Shown here piece after piece: positions 47,201 through 62,200 of a DNA stretch of 64,000 bases. Position numbers and translations under genes: made by a program. This stretch comes from Gordius sp. MW1 (Eukaryota; Nematomorpha; Gordioida; Gordea; Gordiidae). The notes beneath the pieces are model-generated. The model was given only the letters and a program-made list of their open reading frames with translations. It was not told where the DNA came from and searched no databases. Each line of letters begins with the position of its first letter. The stretch's first letter is position 1. The stretch covers positions 14,328,501-14,392,500 of the forward strand of contig OZ038528.1 in NCBI GenBank assembly GCA_964036665.1, in the 5' to 3' direction.

Positions 47201-50200
47201 TCCCATAGTAAGGGATAAAACAAGAGTTTTTTTTAATTCAGTCCCATCTTTACCTATTACAAACAAACATATTCATGTCTTATTTTATATAAACACAAAT
47301 ACCCATACATAATTAAAATTATTCCAAATTAAATCATATTTACCACCTTTTTTATTAAGCTTTTCCTTTTTACTAAACTAGTGGAAAAGATGACTTTTAT
47401 ATTTACCAGATATCTGCAATTCAAAATAAGCATATTATATCAATAAAAAACAAACAATAGAATCTATTATTAATAATAATTCTTTTTAAGTTTATAAGTA
47501 AGATAGTGATTTATTAATTATAAAAGCATTTATTTATGTTTATTTACCTATTGATCATTTTTAATTAAAGATAATTTGTAACTTTAGATTGTAAATTAGG
47601 GTTCACAGATGTTAAAAAATGGGTATCGTTTCAAAATGTCACAGTCCAAAATGTAACAAAGCCACATCGTGAGATTCGCGAATCTCACGATCGTGAGATT
47701 CGCAATTACTCATTGCGCAAGCGCATAATTTCCATTGGGTAGTGTTTTAGGTCAGCGTTTTAGGTTAGGGGTTGGGTTAGGATTAGATGTACATCAAATT
47801 TCCTCCCCATTTGAGATTTAATTTTTCGTGATATTCGTGTGACATTTTGGACTGTGACATTTTGAACCCAAGACTAAAAAATGATGTCTATGAATGATTT
47901 CCACCTGATTTGTAAAAAAAATTTAATTTCGCCAATTTTATATTTTTTTGATTGACAAATTAAAATAATTATTCAATTTCAATTTTAGCCTATTAATATA
48001 ATTTATAACTTCATGATGGAACTTGAGTTCATGCTTTCTTCAATCAAAACTCTCCGGGGGGGTATTTGAAATTGCCCGGGGGGGGTATTACCCCCCCCCC
48101 CCCGGGCTCCCCCCTGAAAGAAACCCTGCATAAGATGCCCCACCCCTCATCTCTATCTCCCTCGGTGTGTTATATATAAGATTTGTTAAATTATTTATTA
48201 TATAATAAACATAGATAAAAGTTGTTTACTTTTAATGCTATGCAATTTAACTAGTTATATAATAAACATAAATAAAAGTTGTTTACTTTTTAATTGCTAT
48301 GCAATTTAACTAGTTTTGGGGTTAGAATCCCGGAGTTTTTTTTGACTCTTATGATTGTTCTTGTTACTATCATTGATAATAAGAATTTTGGCCCTCCGCT
48401 GGCTGCTGACCAATGAAAAAAATGACCATTGGCCAAAATGTGAATCGAAATTATTTTTTTCGTTTTTTTTGACTATTATGATTGTTCCTGTTTCTACCAT
48501 TGCTATTATGACTTTTTGGCCGTCCGCTGGCTGCTGACCAATGTTATATAATAAACATAAATAAAAACTGTTTACTTTTAATTGCTATGCAATTTAACTA
48601 GTTTTTGGGTTAGAATCCCGGGTTTTTTTGACTCTTATGATTGTTCTTGTTACTATCATTGATAATAAGACTTTTTGGCCGTCCGTTGGCTGCTGACCAC
48701 TGAAAAAAATGACCATTGGCCAAAATGTGAATCCGAGTTTATTTTTTCGTTTTTTTTGACTATTATGATTGTTCCTGTTACTACCATTGCTATTATGACT
48801 TTTTGGCCGTCCGCTGGCTCCTGACCGATGGAAAAAATGACCATTGGCCAAAATGTGAATCGAAAATATTTTTTTCGTTTTTTTTTGACTATTATGATTG
48901 TTCCTGTTCCTACCATTGCTATTATCACTTTTTGGCCGTCCGCTGGCTGCTGACCAATGGAATAAAATGACCATTGGCCAAAATGTGATTCGAAAACTTT
49001 TTTTTCGTTTTTTTTGACTATTATGAATTTATATCCACTTTTACCGTGTCCTGGCTGCTGACCAATGGAAAAAAATGACCATTGGCCAAAATGTGATTTG
49101 AAATTTTTTTTCTCTCGTTTTTTTTACTCTTATGAATTTATATCCACTTTTACCGTGTCCTGGCTGCTGATTAATGGAAAAAAATGACCATTGGCCAAAG
49201 TGAGCATCAAAATTTTTTTTTCCATTTTTTTGGCTATCATTGACTTATAGAGTATCTGTTGGTACTGACCAATAGAGAAAAAGTGACCATTGGCAAAATT
49301 TTTGATTTTTTTAATTAAAAATTGTTCAAATTCAACAAAACATTTCTCCTAACAATTCTGCAAATTCTTAACATTGTGTTGTTTTATAATATAATGTTTG
49401 TTAGACCCATAATCAATAAAAACTAATGTAATACGCAACTAGATGCAAACACTAAATCTAACCCTAACCCTTGCCTATATTACATTTTGCCTATATCATT
49501 TTGCCTATAATGGAAAATTTGTATAAATAATTAATTAATCATTAGGCATTTAATGCCCCCCTATAGGCATTCTCGCCCCTTCCCACCTTTCTCGCCCATA
49601 AATTGCATAGCAAATATGATACATTTATACGAAGTACAGATGAGTCGTCCCCCCTTCCCTTCCCCTCTTCCCTTCCCTTCTCCCCCTTCCCACGAGGGCC
49701 GAAGACCCGAGTTTTTATAAAAATCATTCGCTAGTTATTTATATAAAAGGCAAGAGTTACCGTTAATGGGAGAATCTCAATATTATTTTAGCAACAATGT
49801 TTAACAAATCGACAAAAATTTCTGGAATATTAATTGCTATGCAATTTATGGGCTCGTTTTTTGGTGTCCGTCCGTTGTCCGTTACCCTCTTTATCTATTT
49901 GCATTGGGTATATTAGGTTATCGCTTTTTTAAATTAATGCATGAGTAAGAGGTGCCCCACCCCTCATCTCTATCTCCCTCGGTGTGTTATATATAAGATT
50001 TGTTAAATTATCTATTATATAATAAACATAAATAAAAGTTGTTTACTTTTAATTGCTATGCAATTTAACTAGTTATATAATAAACATAAATAAAAGTTGT
50101 TTACTTTTAATTGCTATGCAATTTAACTAGTTTTTGTTATATAATAAACATAGATAAAAGTTGTTTACTTTTAATGCTATGCGATTTAACTAGTTATATA

Positions 50201-53200
50201 ATAAACATAAATAAAAGTTGTTTACTTTTTAATTGTTATGCAATTTAACTAGTTTTGGGGTTAGAATCCCGGAGTTTTTTTGACTCTTATGATTGTTCTT
50301 GTTACTATCATTGATAATAAGAATTTTTGGCCGTCCGCTGGCTGCTGACCAATGAAAAAAATGACCATTGGCCAAAATGTGAATCGAAATTATTATTTTC
50401 GTTTATTTTCGACTATTATGATTGTTCCTGTTTCTACCATTGCTATTATGACTTTTTGGCCGTCCGCTGGCTGCTGACCAATGTTATATAATAAACATAA
50501 ATAAAAGTTGTTTACTTTTAAATGCTATGCAATTTAACTAGTTTTTGGGTTAGAATCCCGGAGTTTTTTTGACTCTTATGATTGTTCTTGTTACTATCAT
50601 TGATAATAAGACTTTTTGGCCGTCCGTTGGCTGCTGACCAATGAAAAAAATGACCATTGGCCAAAATGTGAATCCGAGTTTATTTTTTCGTTTTTTTTTG
50701 ACTACTATGATTGTTCCTGTTACTACCATTGCTATTATGACTTTTTGGCCGTCCGCTGGCTCCTGACCGATGGAAAAATGACCATTGGCCAAAATGTGAA
50801 TCGAAATTATTTTTTTCGTTTTTTTTTGACTATTATGATTGTTCCTGTTCCTACCATTGCTATTATGACTTTTTGGCCGTCCGCTGGCTGCTGACCAATG
50901 GAATAAAATGACCATTGTCCAAAATGTGATTCGAAAATTTTTTTTTCGTTTTTTTTACTCTTATGAATTTATATCCACTTTTACCGTGTGCTGGCTGCTG
51001 ACCAATGGAAAAAAATGACCATTGGCCAAAGTGAGCATCAAATTTTTTTTCCGTTTTTTTGGCTATCATTGACTTATAGAGTATCTGTTGGTACTGACCA
51101 ATAGAGAAAAAGTGACCATTGGCCAATATTTTGATTTTTTTAATTAAAAATTGTTCAAATTCAACAAAAAATTTCTCCCAACAATTCTGCAAATTCTTAA
51201 CATTGTGTTATTTTATAATATAATGTTTGTTAGACCCATAATCACTAAAGGCCATAAAAACTAATGTAATACGCAACTAGATGCAAACACTAAATCTAAC
51301 CCTAACCCTTGCCTATATTACATTTTGCCTTTATTACATTTTGCCTATAATGGAAAATTTGTATAAATAATTAATTAATCATTAGGCATTTAATACCCCC
51401 CTATAGGCATTCTCGCCCCTTCCCACCTTTCTCGCCCATAAATTGCATAGCAAATATGATACATTTATACGAAGTACAGATGAGTCGTCCCCCCTTCCCT
51501 TCCCCTCTTCCCTTCCCTTCTCCCCCTTTCCACGAGGGCCGAAGGCCCGAGTTTTGTGTTATGGATCGATTAATCCCTTGGAGACTTATTCTCTCTATTA
51601 ATACCTTGGCATTAATGTGAAATTTGTTCAAGTCCCGATAATACTGGCTCAAGACGCGAGATAATCACTTTATGGGTTATAATTTTATTTACCAATTTAA
51701 AACGCTCTATTTATCGGTCGTCATTGCACACAGCATCTCGTTCGATGAGTGTGAGCAAAGGGAATCGTCGTACCGCCACGATGGAAGAGCTAAAACAATT
51801 AGTGCGTGAAATGCAAGAAGACTGGTCAGTGCTCTCCTTTCAAGACGTTGTTTGGAATCATGCGGCTACTAATTGCCCCTGGGTTCGTCAGCATCCGGAA
51901 TCGGGGTATTTCCATTCATTTTTTGCACCACTCAAAACTCGACAATAACAATATAAAACTGTTAGCATAATGGGTCGGATTGATCTCTGTTAGTGTATAT
52001 TAGGGTTTAGGGTTATGGAAAAGGAACAACTCTTAAAAATAAACGGGTTATACTAGTGACGTATAAACGGCTGGGTTTAGTTTGGTTGACAAACTTTTGG
52101 TCTATTTATGCGAATTAGAAAACTACTAGACCAAAAAATCGTTGGTTTGTTGTTGATGTTTAGTCGACTAAAACCAAAGGCCGACCAAACAAAACCCAGC
52201 CCCGTTTTTACAACACTAGGTAATACATTCGCTGTGTTATTGCTTAAAATTTGTAACCTCTACACATACATGACTACGATCCTGTCCACAAATTTTAACG
52301 TGCTTCTCGATGTCTATAGATTTTGTATCTCGAACCTGAGTACCCCATTACTGAGTTCAATGTAAAAAAACAGTGTAACCCTATAATCAGTAGAATAGTT
52401 TGAATCGTGTAATTTAATTTGCGTGGTTACTCGTAGCACAAGTTCTTGTTTTATAGAAAAATACGACAAAATAAACTGGCATGACTATATGATAAATTAT
52501 TTTACACTTGCGTAACTCCATAGTTTTCATATTCCGACAAAATTTGTTTTTAATATGTTTTTTAAAATCTAATTTTTATGCAAGGTACAACTTGATCAAT
52601 AGCCCACACATGAAACCTGCCTACCTCGTAGACCGGGGCCTGTGGCACTTTACCCTTCAAGTTTCTAAAGGGGAATGGGCCCATAGGAACGTGCCAACGC
52701 ATATAAAGGACGAATTTAATTTAAACGTAACATCATTGGTTACTTTGTCAACTTTTTGCTTTATTTCTAATAAATTCTAAAGTTTTACGCATTTTAGCTG
52801 GGCTTTATCTAACAGTGAAATTTTCTTTTATAGTTGCTTATAAATTTTAATAAAATAACATTTAAAAAGTGTTTGAAAAAAGTATGTAATAGCAGATGGG
52901 ATTTAAAATGTTTCTAATAAACGTAACATTATTTGTGATAGGCAATTCGGGCCATATTGCTTGATACCGTTTTTCCTGGCCTAAAAATTTCCGAGTTTTA
53001 TTTGCTAGACACGGAAAGCGTACTCAATCAATTCCGAGAACGCATCAAAAGTAAACTAAATTGATAACAATACAGCATCTTCTAAACATTTTTTTATTAA
53101 AAATACCATTTAAACTTACCTCATCAACTAACGCCGTTACTGACATTAATAGCGTTTACTTTAGAATTTTATCATCTTGAATTATTTTGGACCTTCATAT

Positions 53201-56200
53201 TGTCAGTTGATATTAAAGATGAGAACATATAGGATAACCTTTTTTATAAGAGAAATATCTTTAAATCTTCTTTAATTGGAATTTGGATTTTTGGTACGGT
53301 TTTATGTGCCTAATTATAATAAGAAATTCACGTTTTAATTATTGTTTAAAATGTATAGTGATCATCGATCATCTATGTTGTGCAGTGTGTTGTTTATATC
53401 ACATTTTTTTTATCAATACTTAAATTAACCCTCAGCCTGCGAACTAAGTTGTCATTGTAAAGGGATTTTTGTATAATTTTTTGGTAATCTTATCGTTAGA
53501 AATTGGTGGTCCGAATCCGTTAGATAATAAGGAGTTATCCAAGATAGATTTAGTGAGGCGTGTCCGTAGGTTGCAGAAAGCCCTAAGCGCACCCTCAACG
53601 GTACTCACCATAATACCGCATCCCTCCTACAAACGGATGGGTAGTTCGATTGATATGGATTTAGCCTTAAGGCTTTATAATATGCCCCACCACAAGGATT
53701 TAAGCGAGGGAGATCGCATCGAGCAGTGTTGCCAAGAACTGAGGACTAAGCTGTACGCGCTTAATCATTCGGTGAGCGAATTATTAATAAAAGAAACACT
53801 TTTTAAAAGGACAGTTTTTATAGACTATTTTGAAATTGAGTGAATATTTTTCTAAGATAAATAGGGTCCAATTTATTATTCGTACAAAATATAAGTAAAA
53901 TAGTGGGTAAAATTTCATTTTTACCATAGATAATTTCATACTATATCAATATATTATTAATTTTACTCATGAAAGATTGTGCAGCCAAATTTTGACTCAC
54001 AACTTATAAATTTGCTAAAGGCATGATCTATCAATAGTTGAACTTTATGGTTTTAAATCGGTTAGGTTGATTTTGATGGCATTATCCTTCTTATATTCTT
54101 TAATTTAACATCCTTGATAATAATTAATTAATAGCACTGACACGTGTATAATATCAAAAAATACTAACAACATGCACCATCGTAGAAAGTGACGTGGGAT
54201 ATATATTATTGTTGTGCTTAGAAATGGGAAGAAGTTGAATCGCATCTCAGGAGCGCCGCAGAATCTGTTGTTCGCAATTGTAGGTATTATCGTTTAGACC
54301 CTAACGGACCGAGGTGGGATAGTGTGACCGAGGAAACACCCATCGCTTACAAGTAAGTCTTGCAACCGTTTAATATCTATCGCCATTTTTAATTAACAGT
54401 GATTTTTATGGTATGTTTGCGATTAAATTACACTCATGCTGACAAGGAGGATCTTAGAAAGCAAAATCTTTTTTGAAGACTTAGCCATTTGTGATAAAAT
54501 CTATTTGGATTGTGTAAAATTATGTGTTAAATAAAGAGCAGCACATGAAATAAATGAGCAATAATTAATTAACTGAGCCAATGAATTTGCTCTACTTTTT
54601 AAATCCCCATTTATGGAGTTAAACTCACATAAAGTTTGGCACTAATGCCTGATGGACCTTTAGTTTATGTATTATCAAGAATGTATTCAATGTAAAATAT
54701 ACATGGATGTGTGTGAACGAGATAACTAAAGTTTAGATTCATTGGAATTTTACATTTATAGCATTTATAGTCCTTCCCACCAATTTAGAGTCATCATACA
54801 CATTTTTTTCCCCATGCAAGTAATAACTGCAAAAGTAGTAAATTGTAATATTGCAAGTAGTGTTTAATGAAATATTGCCTGTTTCTTTATTTTTTCACAA
54901 TTATTGCTCAAATTAATAGGTATTATACGCATCCCTACTTCGATATGACTTTGGAACGTGAGGAGGTTGAGATCATAAATGATGCAGAGAAGGGGAAGCT
55001 GATCATGGCCCACAACGGATGGGTCATGAATGACGATCCCCTGAAAAACTTTGCCGGTCCCGATTCATTCGTATTTTTGAGGAGAGAAGTAATTTCGAAA
55101 AATTTAAATTTATTGCACCTTTTTAGGTCCGCTATGTTGGTAAAAGATTTGGTTTGCAATCTGCTGTTGTTTAAGATCTTTTGCAGAAATCATTAGAAAT
55201 TTTTCAAAAGACTTATTTTTAGGTTATGAAAAATTATTCGTTGTAAAGTTTTATGTAGGATTTACATAATAAAATTCAGATTTAAATAATAAAATGCCGG
55301 AAGCTACAAAAGAATTAAATAGTACATTAAAGGGGGAATTAAAGAAAAATAGTAGGCACCCCGCCATGGATAGTGTTCGATCTTAATATCGTTATGAAAG
55401 TATAGACTGCAAACTTAAGGACTTTTATTAATAAGTTGTAGTGTTAAAATGAATTATGGAATGACTATATTTCCCATGGACTTAACAGTATTATTATTAT
55501 ACCCAGTTTGTAAAGTGAATTTAAGAGGAGGGATAGTTTTTGGTTAAGCGGTGCGTCATGGTACATTGTATTGGGCCCATAATGATGCACTTTTTCTTCA
55601 ACTTTTACCCCAATGGATTTCAGACTACATTAAACACTCCTTTTGTTAGATTTAATTTGTGACTCGGATTGTCCAACTTTTAATTTTGATAATTTCGTTG
55701 TTCTAATAGAAACTTTTCTCTTTTTGTATTCATTATTTAACTAGCTACACAAATTTTGCTAAATTAGCTTATTAAATGTTTTAATAATAATATTAATTAA
55801 TAAAACAATTCCCTACATCTCTTGATTCGTTGTGAAAGGGTTAGGTATCGATGATTAACCGCGTGTTAAGCATTAGTCGACTAAACATAAACAGACCAAA
55901 AAATCTTTGGCGGTCTGTTTATGTTTAGTCTATGACTAAAACCAAAGGGCGACCAAACAAAACCCAGCCCCGTTTTTACAACACTGCGTTAAGCGCATTC
56001 ACCCTAGCCTATGCGCGCTAAAGCATTAAAAACCGTAATTCCCCTTTAATATTGCTTTTTGTGTTCGGTACGTAGTTGATAGTGTGGGGAGACAACGTTA
56101 AATTGCGTTACGGCGGTTGTTACGAAGACAATCCCTTCCTCTGGGACATCATGAAAAAGTATACCGAATCCGTCGCTTCCGTTTTCCACGGCATAAGGAT

Positions 56201-59200
56201 CGACAATTGTCACAGTACCCCGCTAGGCGTTGGAGAGGTAAATGCCATTACAATTCCTTTATATCGTTTAATTAAAAAGCTAGTCTCGAGATGGTTGAGC
56301 AAAAAAATTATGAAGCGTTCTGCAAGAAAATTGTAAATTTAATTAAGTTTCGAAAGACAGTCGTTTGTGTCTCGTTAGAATTTTAATCTACCCTATTTTG
56401 ACCGACGAAAGGGGAAAAATTAATAAACAAATTTATAAATTAAGCTTAAATCACGAAGTAAAAACAAAAAAATTACGAGGACAATTTCACTACGGGAAGT
56501 TGTGTTTCGTGTCTCATATATCATAAATTATCGCTTAAAACGTCTTGTACGTCGACTAAAATAGAGAGAATCTTACACTTTTCAATTTTAAATCAGATCA
56601 ACATTTCTCAGCAAATTTAAGCAGCCAAGTGGTATAAATAGAGCTTATTTAATTTTTTATGAATATTAATTTACACTACATCCTATATCGAAACCTTCAT
56701 AACAATTAGCAGAGGAGAGAAACTTTTCTCCCATTTTAATTTTATTTTAATATGCTTGTGGTGGTGAATTTAACTCACTGTATTCCCAAAAATTGTATGA
56801 CAATAACTTCAACGGAGAGGAAAATTAATTTAAAAAGCGAAAGATATGTTCAAATAAATGATCTTGCACAAATATTAAAATAAACAATATATTTTTTGTT
56901 CGACCATAGTATTACGATTTTACTAAATGTCAAGGCCAAAGTTTATAAACCATGTCATTTTACATACATTTACAAATGATAGTTTGCATTTTTTATCTAC
57001 ATTATTTACACTGTGTTTCAATAGTACTTGATAGATGCCGCACGACGCGTTAGGCCAAATCTGTACGTCGTGGCTGAACTATTTACGCAAAGCGAAGCGA
57101 CGGATAACATTTTTGTCAACCGATTTGGAATCACATCTCTAGTCAGGGGTCATAATGAATTACATTCTTATTCGGATTTTTTATTGACATTTATAATTGT
57201 AAAAAGTAAACTATCATTCCAAAATTTTTAAGCGTCCAATATCTTTGAATGACATTTTTCAGTTTGTACTATTGATGGCTAAGATCGTGAGAATTAGTGT
57301 TGAGAATTTTTTTGCCGATTTGCTTAGAATACTAAATTATTAATTTTGCCCCAACCCTGATGAAACTATTTCAAACTTTAGTCTGTTCAATAATAGTAAG
57401 TTTTTTTTGAGGGATAACAGCAATTAATCCAACATGTCGCTTTCGTGTGCAGAAGCCATGTCAGCGTACAATTCGCGAGAGTTGGGTCGTATTGTGCACA
57501 AGTATGGTGGTAGCCCAGTTGGTTCATTTCTTCCGCCTCCCATCAGAAAAATAACTCCTCAATTGGCACACGCCATGCTCATGGATCAAACGCATGATAA
57601 CCCCTCTCTCATCGAAGTTATTAATTATTCTATATTTTAAGCACTCGCTTTAATATCTGCAAATTCTTGGAATAATAAGCATGTAGCGTGTTATTATGCT
57701 CAGGCTTTGTTAGTTGTGCTCAGGTATATTAAGACTATGAGTTTTTAGATTAAATGATTAATGAAGTTTTAGTAAAATGTGATTGTAAGATTACTTTTTT
57801 TCCTTAAGTTATTATAAACTATGTGAGCTTGAGACAGAACCTGGGCTCTTTAAATAAAACTTCCGAATATATTTCCCAGCACATGATTTGATCACTATTA
57901 GCTGCAATCGCCTTTAATTTTTATTTATTTACCCTTTAAAACCACTGCGCCTAGTTGAAGAAGATCCAAATTAGTTCTTCTCATCAGGTTTGCGAAGAAC
58001 TAGCTTCTATCCTTTTTTTTAAACATTTTTTACTTTAGATGTTTTTACAGATAGTTTATATGATTAAAAATGGTTGTTGTAACAGGCCCGTTCACCCTAC
58101 GATGTGTTACCTACGTGCGCTCTCGTTAGCATGGCCTGCTGCGCTATCGGTAGCACCAGAGGATTGGACGAAATGGTCCCTAACAAAGTATATTTTCATT
58201 TATCCACTTTATAAAATTATTTTGACATAATTTTGTATTCTTGCACTTTGTGATTATTAGCTATATGGCTCGAATTCTATCCAAAAAAGTTCAAATATAA
58301 ATTGCTTACCACTTTCGACATCGCTTTGTGTGATTTTTAAGCAACAAAACTATACAAGCTTTCTCATACATACTTCTTTAGAAGCCACGCGATATTAAAA
58401 AATGTTATTTGTGGTATATTAAGCCTGACAATTTAGCGAGAGATTCGACAAAAACTATAGCAAACATATGAGAGGCATTGTTTTGTTTTGTTTAAATACA
58501 ATGTTATGCAATATAGGAACTGATAAAAAGTGTTAGGAAATCCATTGTTTAAATAGATTCACATAGACTTATCTCATCTGAGTAGATATTTTTGAGTTTA
58601 TTTTAATATATAATATTTATATTTTCAAAGGAAAGCCCGACCTATAATTTGTACTACTTGACATATATGTATATATTTTAATCTAAAATCCAATAAAGTT
58701 TGACGCATCAAAAATAAATAATAACCTCCGATCTGATACAAATAAAACAATGAAATTGATTTTATTTATTTTCTTTTGATTTAAGAATGATTCACAAGTT
58801 TAAAAGTTCGCAAATAGTTGCTGCCAAATTTTCGCACCACCTCTGAGGGCAAATATAATTTTTGTTTTTTAATAAACTATAAAAATCTGTTTGATAAGCA
58901 TAGTATTCCTATTTAAACATCTTGTAATGCCACAAATATTTGATTTTTGGAGTTATATAAATCAAAAAGGGTTTATCACTCAGATTCGCTCAATTGAAAA
59001 TTCGCTGGTTTGGCTAATATTAAAAATTTCAAATAAACCTTCTTACTTATTTAGATCGATATAGTGAATGATAATCGCAAGTATAAATCGTGGACGGAAA
59101 AGGAGGAATTGACGCACAAAAGCGTCAACATGAGCACGGGTATTATTGCCGCCCGTCGAGTCCTTAATTTACTTCACCACGAATTGGCTGTCGATCATTA

Positions 59201-62200
59201 TGATCAGGTAAAGCATTAATACGGCTATCTTGCTCAATTGAAATACCCCAAATTTATGCCATAACATTTGGATTTATCTAATACTTTTGCCCTTATACGA
59301 CACGTCTGCCCCAAATGTGTGCTTGCAATGACATTAAAAGGCCGTTCTTTAGTAGATTTATAGCAGGCCGTTATTTTTACAACACTACCATAAAACGGTA
59401 GTTTTTTTTGGTATTTGTTTATAAATAAAAGGCCTTGTGTTTGTCGAAAAAATAAAACAATTTGTTGAATAGTATACAATTTATATTTATCAACACCCAC
59501 TAAATTAGATTTAATAATCTCGCCGCATTTATTATCAAATTGTATAAATTTCCTACAAAAATGCAAGGAATATGTCTTTGGCAGAGTATATTCAACGAAA
59601 ATCCAGAATGATACCATGCTGTCACTTTTAGGTTTTGAGGTAATAAGCAACGCATTTTATAATATATAAGGCATAAAAGAAACACTAGGTTTGAACCGAT
59701 TAACGACTATTGACTATAAAATTATACAAAGATAGCGATATATTAAAAATGGAAGAAATTTTATATTTACCATGTTGCGGCGCTAATATATTTTACATAT
59801 TTTTTTAATCAATGTACGAACCTTGCACTCGCCTTAGATATTTGTGGATCAAATTGACGAAGAAGTCATAGCAGTAACTAGACATTCTCCTTTGACTCAC
59901 AAATCCATCATACTCGTGGCCCATACCGCTTTTCACAACTCCGGTAATCGGCCATCTAGGCAGGAACGGTTCATAAGACCCTTGTCCGTACCAGGTTTGG
60001 TCACTCCTAAAATGACTATAATTTACCATTCGGTTGAGTTGATTTCAATGTTAAATCCAGCAAATTTTTTAGATTGTTTGGTGGAATATTTTGTGAGATA
60101 ATTTTTATTCTTTTAGAAAGGTATGTTTTTATTGTTAAAATGCCTTTGTTTTTAATGATAATTATTTTAGAATTTTGAAATTTGGCGAACAATCTTAGAA
60201 AAAATCATGAAATAATATTTTTCACAGATTGGGGCTTTAAACATTAAGTCCCTAACCCCTTACAACCGTTTGAGTCCTGAAACAAGCCAGTTTAACGTGA
60301 ATAATAGTTATAATCTTTGAAATATAAGATATAACCCGATAAATTGTGAAATCTCTAATTTTATTTTATAGTAAATCGTTGATAAGTTTTCGTATGATTG
60401 TTTGTCGATTTTGAAATTTATCCGATCAGGTTCCGTGGAGGAGATAATATGCGAAGCGTCGATCGAATACAAGCCCGGCGCTCACGAACAGTACCATCCC
60501 GACCCCCGTTACATCAACGGACTCAACGATTATGGCCTTAAAATGCGTAGTAATATCCACTTTTACGGGAGCGAGATGATTGAGTACCACGAAACGGGGC
60601 AATCGGCGGCGGCTGTGCAAGAGATCGATTTTATCAATTTCCTCCCCGGCAGTATCATATTATTTAGGTGAGAAATTGTTACTCATTTTATTTATAATGT
60701 TTATTGTACGTTCGGTTATGGATTGTTATGGTTCTACGTAAATTTGATTTTCGGACATTATCATTCAATTTTGGCTAAAATTATTTGAGAATATATTTAT
60801 ATTATTCATCGGTTGATCAACCATAAGCAGATGATATACTCTAGTTTACAATTTATGATTTCTTAGTTTTTAAATTGAAGTATCATTTTTTAGGCGAGGT
60901 ATTAGCTAAAAAAATTTACTATATTTTTATACCCATTTAATGGTTCCCCTAAAAACTTTGATAGGATACTTTAATTTAGTAACGCTGAAGAATACGTTTT
61001 TGGTCAGGCGATATCATTTTTTTAAAGGATTATAGGAATCACAAAATTAAAGTTAAAGCATTTAGTCGGTCGCCTATAAATGTACTTTATAGTGCCAATG
61101 ATGATAAAATATTTTATAAGACAAAGATGTCTTATAAAATATTGGATATGTCTTCTACTGCTGGATGTCAAAATCTTTAGTAAAATCTTAAAAATAAATT
61201 GGCGCTTTTTTAACTCTCACTACATATATTTGGCAGTAGGATGTTTGACAAAATATATATTATGTATAATTTTAATTGCACTTCCCATTAATTTGCAAAT
61301 ATTATTATAAAAGACTTTTTTGCCTTGGGTTTTGATGCCATTATCGCTTTCTCTAGATAAGTGATATCTATAATTTAAAGCGGATATCCTTACCCCTTAT
61401 TATAACATTCCTTTACATCTTAACTCATCAAAATCGTTTATTGTGGCTCATGTCTCTATGTAATTCACATGTAAACATTTAAATTTTTAAACCGGATAAA
61501 ATTATACGATGTAAAAAATTTGTTTGAGCAGTCTATCTTTATAATAGAATCACTTCTTAAATGTCATATCTACTACAGGGTTAACCTTAACGCGACCTCG
61601 CGATCCGCTATTTTAAAAGTGCGAAGTTACCTATCGGAATTCGGCTATAAAACCCGTTCCTACTCCGGAACCGAACTCAAATTTGACCCGGCTTTAAGCC
61701 TGCAAAAGTTTGTGGACGAAGAACTCTTCTTGAGCAACGTTAACAGAGTCTTATTCCGTTGCGATTCGGAAGAGCGCGACGATGGAAAAGGCTTTGGCGT
61801 ATACAACGTTCCAGGCTACGGCAACTTGGTTTACTGCGGCCTGAAAAGTATGTTAGAAGTGCCTTTTTAAATCTAGTTAATGACCTAATGTATAAAATCG
61901 TTAATACATTTTTACTTCTTCACTTCATTACCACAGTTCCTTCAAAATTCTGAATACATTTTTTGATTTGACGGCTATTCATGCCAGATTTTAAATGTTA
62001 TTGTTAATTGAAAACAAATTTAGACTTATATAATAGATGATGCGGGATAAGGTTACAAAAGCTACAATCAATTTAATAATGGAGGGAATTAATGATTTTG
62101 GAGCCGATTTATATTAAATTCGAAATTTAATGTCTACTATCAATGTAAAAATAAATTTTTTCAAATAATAGGGGGCTGTTGCTACTTAAATAAAAGCTGC

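Larger units (their letters stand above)
46534..48128 (-). mobile_element. hAT element, 1595 bp, perfect TSD, with a transposase remnant
   Basis: TIRs are CAGGGTTTCTTTCAG and CTGAAAGAAACCCTG, followed inward by G or C runs. CATAAGAT flanks both sides (46526-46533 and 48129-48136). A 65-codon minus-strand frame at 46630-46827 ([13 protein letters not shown]...[20 protein letters not shown]) resembles the N-terminal zinc-finger region of animal hAT transposases. The catalytic part is gone, so it cannot move by itself. It carries a nested MITE at 47630-47866. Confidence 0.9.
46344..49711 (+). mobile_element. Helentron-like (HINE-type) element, copy C, split by a hAT element
   Basis: The 5' end TTAATTGCTATGCAATTTAT is at 46344 and the closing hairpin CGAGGGCCGAAGACCCGAG ends at 49711 before TTTTT. 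A 1.6-kb hAT element splits it at 46534-48128; when this is removed the sequence continues as in copy D. An array of about seven units is at 48340-49310. Before it, a ~60-bp segment (TATATAATAAACATA...GCTATGCAATTTAACTAGTT) is repeated. Lies in AGL intron 5. Confidence 0.72.
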
